This document shows positions 62,278 to 64,000 of a stretch of DNA of 64,000 nucleotides, one piece after another. The stretch covers positions 1 to 64,000 of the forward strand of contig NZ_JNCF01000012.1 of assembly GCF_000770585.1 (NCBI RefSeq). The letters are read 5' to 3'. The position numbers were made by a program, and so were the translations under genes. Each line of letters opens with the position of its first letter. Position 1 is the first letter of the stretch. This DNA is from Legionella norrlandica. GTDB lineage: Bacteria > Pseudomonadota > Gammaproteobacteria > Legionellales > Legionellaceae. A model generated the notes under the pieces. It searched no databases and was not told the DNA's origin. It saw only the letters and a program-made list of their open reading frames with translations.

Positions 62278-64000
62278 TCATAAAGGCATAAAAAATCGAT
62301 TCAAATCCTCTTCGCTCAAAGTCATCGATTTAGAAGCGTCTGCCGATAAAATCCCGTCGACCAACTGCCTTTTTTTCTCCTGCATACCAAGGATTACTTC
62401 CTCGACGGTTCCTGATGTGATCAATTTATAAACAAAAACGGGGTTTTCTTGTCCTATTCGATGAGTTCTATCAGTAGCCTGATCTTCAACGGAAGGATTC
62501 CACCACGGATCATAATGGATCACCGTATCAGCACGAGTTAAATTAAGTCCCGTACCTCCTGCTTTCAAGCTGATTAAAAATATTGGCGTATCGCCTCGTT
62601 GAAATTGTTCTACCAAACCTTGTCTATTTTTTGTTTGTCCTGTTAATTTTAAATACTCATATTGTTTGCTAATTAAGAGCTCTTCAATTAATTTCAGCAT
62701 TGAAGTAAATTGTGAAAACACTAATACCCGTCTTCCTTCTTCTACTAAATTATCCAAGAGCTCCATTAATACATCGAGTTTACATGATGTGCCATGAGCT
62801 ATAGCAGCTTCAGGTACAGATAACAGTCTTGGATCACAGCATACCTGGCGGAGTTTCAGTAACGCATCAAGCAATAGTATATGACTTTTCGCTAACCCTT
62901 GTCTGGCTATAGCATCCCTGACTTTTTTCTCCATGCTCATCCGGATTGCTTCATAAAGATCCCTCTGAGCACCTGCCAACTCTATAGTTCTAGTCATCTC
63001 TGTCTTAGGAGGCAACTCTCTAGCCACTTGATTTTTAGTTCGACGTAACAAGAAAGGTTGTACTCTCCTAGTCAATAAATTCCTCCTTTCCATATCCGCA
63101 TATTTCTCTATAGGTGTTCTAAACCAAAGCCTGAACTGCTTGGCATCCCCCAGAAGACCCGGCATTAAAAAATGAAATAAAGACCATAGCTCACCTAAAT
63201 TATTCTCCAGAGGAGTCCCCGTGAGGCATAAACGGTGGTCGCTCTCAACTGTTGAATGATTTGTGTAGTTTTTGTTCTAGCATTTTTAATAAATTGCGCC
63301 TCATCCAGGATGAGATAATAAAAAGGATAATCCACAAATTTTCCTTTATCCCTATGAATTAGTCCATACGTAGAAATAACCAAATCATAATCATCGAAAC
63401 GGTCATGATGCCTATCGCTACCATGATAAACCAAAACTTTAATTTGGGGGGTAAATCGATTGGCTTCAGCAAGCCAATTTCCCACAAGACTGGTAGGGGC
63501 AATTATTAAACTGACTTTTTTTAACCTTCCTTGTTCTTTTTCATATTGTAAATGAGCAAGAGTTTGCACTGTTTTACCAAGCCCCATATCATCTGCTAAT
63601 ACGCCATTAAAATGGCTAGTACGCAAAAACTGAAGCCAATTTAATCCATAATGTTGGTAATCTCTCAAATGAGCTTGTAAACCTGAGGGGCTTTTAATTT
63701 CTGGTAGATCAGTTAATTGGGTTAATTTTCTTAGTTCTTCTCTTAATGATTCCGCACCCTGCCAACGAGACTTGGTGGCAGCAATAGCTAATTCTGCTTC
63801 TTGCATCAAGATAAATTGATATTTATTAATCTGCAAGTGCTGATTGTGATCAATCTGTCGCAAGCCGAGTTGTAATAATAATCGCACCAAAGGCTTAATC
63901 CTTCCCATTTGCAATTGTAGTAAACGACCGTCCTGCAAAGGGAGTTTTATTAACTGATTATCAGGCAAGCTATCCAAAGTATCTCCGGTATAGCGTTGAA
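62278..64000 (-). CDS. SNF2-family DEAD/H helicase, frameshifted and cut by the window edge
   Basis: The frame is open to the window end at 64000, so the N-terminus lies outside. Seen here: DDMGLGKTVQTLAHL (motif I), LDEAQFIKN (motif II, DEAQ), LCLTGTPLEN (only after restoring one base near 63238-63241), VLVFSQFTSML, SLKAGGTGLNLT (V) and DRTHRIGQ (VI). The break is a one-base loss; the two parts are QQLRATTVY and LWSLFHFLMPG. Bacterial SNF2 proteins of this type often carry a SWIM zinc finger before this part. It probably remodels DNA-protein complexes. The motifs show an active ATPase if the frame is repaired. Confidence 0.88.

Noticed and set aside
1-64000. CRISPR arrays, tRNA or rRNA genes, transposases, phage genes
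   Set aside because: I looked for spaced direct repeats, tRNA-like cloverleaf ends, transposase motifs and integrase motifs and saw none.

Overview
The window looks like a chromosomal segment of Legionella, most probably L. pneumophila. The evidence is the AT-rich composition, a 64-residue CsrA of the Legionella type, and the linkage of tilS, accA, birA and csrA to a large lipopolysaccharide (LPS) locus that makes legionaminic acid. I recall this arrangement for L. pneumophila but could not check it by search. The serogroup cannot be read from the sequence alone.

Layout. 1-8.2 kb: housekeeping and assorted genes (a membrane-anchored SGNH protein cut by the window edge, tilS, accA, a phosphopantetheinyl transferase, birA, csrA, a secreted beta-helix protein, an ETHE1-like metallo-hydrolase). 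8.3-24.2 kb, plus strand: a surface-sugar block with two MBOAT/SGNH O-acylation pairs, a polysialyltransferase-like protein, two GT2 glycosyltransferases, a cassette of CMP-sugar synthetase, SDR, Gfo/Idh and SDR genes, and two related GT-B-like proteins. 24.2-52.2 kb, minus strand: the main LPS block. In transcription order it carries a WbpG/PtmG-type amidotransferase, hisF, hisH, neuA, neuB, neuC, a PglD-like acetyltransferase, a CBS-aminotransferase, wzm, wzt, a GT, rmlC, rmlD, rmlB, pgi, rmlA, a 4-ketoreductase/epimerase, a WecA/WbpL-type transferase, another GT, an oxidoreductase, a second amidotransferase, a further CMP-sugar synthetase, a methyltransferase, a second NeuB-like synthase, a kinase and a last GT. 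52.3-64 kb: a methyltransferase and a POT transporter on plus, then lipA, CDGSH, a thioredoxin-fold membrane protein, CBS, a glycine-zipper lipoprotein, alr, dnaB, a DUF2147 protein and an SNF2 helicase on minus.

How the genes fit together. NeuC, NeuB and NeuA, with the PglD-like and aminotransferase proteins, make a CMP-activated di-N-acyl nonulosonate. The amidotransferase with HisH/HisF probably installs the acetamidino group. RmlABCD makes dTDP-rhamnose, the WecA/WbpL-like protein starts a lipid-linked chain, and Wzm/Wzt exports the finished polymer. MBOAT/SGNH pairs probably O-acylate it. The window holds three CMP-sugar synthetases, two NeuB-type synthases, two amidotransferases, four related GTs with sialyltransferase-like motifs and one polysialyltransferase-like gene, so more than one nonulosonate-type sugar may be made and transferred.

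Quality warning. Eleven genes (tilS, the phosphopantetheinyl transferase, the beta-helix gene, one SGNH gene, two GTs, rmlD, rmlC, hisF, dnaB and the SNF2 helicase) are broken by missing bases, mostly in or next to short runs of one base. dnaB should be essential and tilS is expected to be, and two of the breaks lie in the same octamer, so I read most of these as sequencing or assembly deletions. The affected genes are annotated as single genes.
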